DNA from: Haemophilus parainfluenzae
Lineage (GTDB): Bacteria > Pseudomonadota > Gammaproteobacteria > Enterobacterales > Pasteurellaceae
Reading direction: 5' to 3'
Length of the DNA: 6,000 nucleotides
Assembly: GCA_018381425.1 (NCBI GenBank)
Contig: JAGZRY010000103.1
Span: 1 to 6,000, forward strand
Part shown: positions 5,446-6,000 of the stretch, piece after piece
How positions within the stretch are numbered: position 1 is the first letter of the stretch
Layout of the letters: each line of letters begins with the position of its first letter
Program-made: the position numbers and the translations under genes
The notes under the pieces: model-generated
Databases searched by the model: none
Told to the model about the DNA's origin: nothing
Seen by the model: only the letters and a program-made list of their open reading frames with translations

Positions 5446-5910
5446 CTATTCTTGCTCAAGTGTTCTCAATCGCCAATGTTGTGAGTTATCTATTAAGCAT
5501 TTTTCCACTAACGATTTATACTTTAAATAGTTTAATGTACAAGCAATCGTTTGTGATTGTTTATACGGTATGACTTCTTCAATCTCTTGCCCATCTAACT
5601 TCATCGCCAGATATGTGATCTCCTTCACACTTAACCATTTTGAAGGCTCTTGTTTTAGTACCTGAGCAATCAACTGTTGAGGAGAAGTTTGGAAACGAAG
5701 ATTTCTAAATTTGGGGTTTGACGGTAAAGGCGGTTCTTCCCGACCTTTTGCGTGATTTAATGCTACACGATAGTCTGAAATCTTCCGATCAAGATCTTTT
5801 AATTCTTTATGGAGTTGCTTGATTTGCGCTGCTATTTCTTTCTTTTCGGTTTCAATTTCTTCAATCGCTTCTTCAAGCGCATTTTCCAAAGTTGATTTTT
5901 GTTTTGTCAT
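5446..5910 (-). CDS. Second small coiled-coil/winged-helix protein, convergent
   Basis: No named family recognised. The protein has 154 residues. Residues about 7-55 are a long charged coiled coil rich in Glu and Lys. A proline-rich linker (E-E-P-P-L-P, 58-63) follows, then a winged-helix-like domain at 76-148. That domain has L-I-A-Q-V-L-K-Q-E-P, a recognition-type W-L-S-V-K-E-I-T (92-99), a helix T-I-A-C-T-L-N-Y-L-K-Y and a wing ending in S-Q-H145-W-R-L. The order of elements and the closing H-W match the convergent gene at 5002-5424, which suggests distant paralogy. The ATG at 5910 has a somewhat distant AAGG, eleven to twelve bases upstream. It lies 21 bases from the other gene's stop and shares its terminator. 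Whether it belongs to the insertion sequence or is the resident chromosomal gene cannot be told. Function unknown; DNA binding is inferred from fold only. Confidence 0.75.
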   Translation of the reverse strand: MTKQKSTLENALEEAIEEIETEKKEIAAQIKQLHKELKDLDRKISDYRVALNHAKGREEPPLPSNPKFRNLRFQTSPQQLIAQVLKQEPSKWLSVKEITYLAMKLDGQEIEEVIPYKQSQTIACTLNYLKYKSLVEKCLIDNSQHWRLRTLEQE

Positions 5911-5936
5911 TGACTATTCTTACCTTTCGTACATAA

Positions 5937-5965
5937 AAGATAAGAAAATGTAGCAGAAACAACAA
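5937..5965 (-). promoter_or_regulatory. Possible promoter of the leftward coiled-coil/winged-helix gene
   Basis: TTGTTG (5965-5960) and TATCTT (5942-5937) are separated by 17 bases on the minus strand, about 27 bases before the ATG at 5910. Both boxes are only partial matches. The position within the inverted repeat at 5948-5991 suggests that this promoter may be regulated. Confidence 0.3.
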
Positions 5966-5991
5966 ATTAAATCTTTGTGCAACTGCTACAT
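5948..5991. repeat. 9-bp inverted repeat upstream of the leftward gene
   Basis: ATGTAGCAG (5948-5956) and CTGCTACAT (5983-5991) are perfect inverted copies separated by 26 bases, in the upstream region of the gene starting at 5910. The centre-to-centre spacing of the arms is 35 bp. It may be a pair of half-sites for a regulator (possibly the encoded winged-helix protein), or part of an element end near the window's right edge. Confidence 0.45.
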
Positions 5992-6000
5992 AATACCGAA

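Overview
The window looks like an accessory island in an AT-rich, host-adapted Gammaproteobacterium, most likely a member of the Pasteurellaceae (Haemophilus/Actinobacillus-like). The grounds are low GC, codon use, IS1595-family transposases and a simple-sequence repeat tract next to a restriction-modification gene. This placement is inference: no rRNA, core gene or perfect DNA-uptake sequence is present to fix the genus.

Layout. Positions 1-596 (minus) hold the N-terminal two thirds or so of an IS1595-family transposase that runs off the left edge. Positions 597-1074 contain no convincing gene, only a hairpin terminator, a 12-bp palindrome and inverted repeats, ending with a strong terminator for the gene to the right. 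Positions 1075-3357 (minus) encode a 760-residue restriction-modification enzyme of type IIG appearance, with an N-terminal PD-(D/E)XK nuclease fused to an N6-adenine methyltransferase. Positions 3358-3496 separate it from a small CI-like XRE repressor (3497-3829, minus). This gap contains ten perfect TTGCG pentamers (CGCAA on the coding strand). Upstream of the repressor, 3840-3930 is a compact divergent promoter/operator region. Positions 3960-4997 (plus) are a second, diverged IS1595-family transposase broken by a TAG codon in its zinc ribbon. Four bases later follows a small coiled-coil/winged-helix protein (5002-5424, plus). A shared hairpin separates it from a convergent gene of the same architecture (5446-5910, minus).

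How it may work. The repressor and the restriction-modification enzyme look like one transcription unit. Between them lies a short leader ORF (ATG at 3462, ideal Shine-Dalgarno) that runs straight through the pentamer tract. With the ten repeats seen here it stops at 3397, 39 bases before the enzyme's ATG. With nine or twelve repeats it would stop one base before that ATG, so the terminating ribosome could restart on the enzyme gene. I propose that the tract tunes restriction-modification expression by translational coupling through a slippage-prone leader, rather than by the usual in-frame ON/OFF switch within the enzyme. This is the most interesting feature of the window.

The two transposases face outward around the repressor/RM cassette but are clearly different elements, so this is not a simple composite transposon. 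The two coiled-coil/winged-helix proteins have no function I can name; one is probably translated with the transposase, as a passenger gene.
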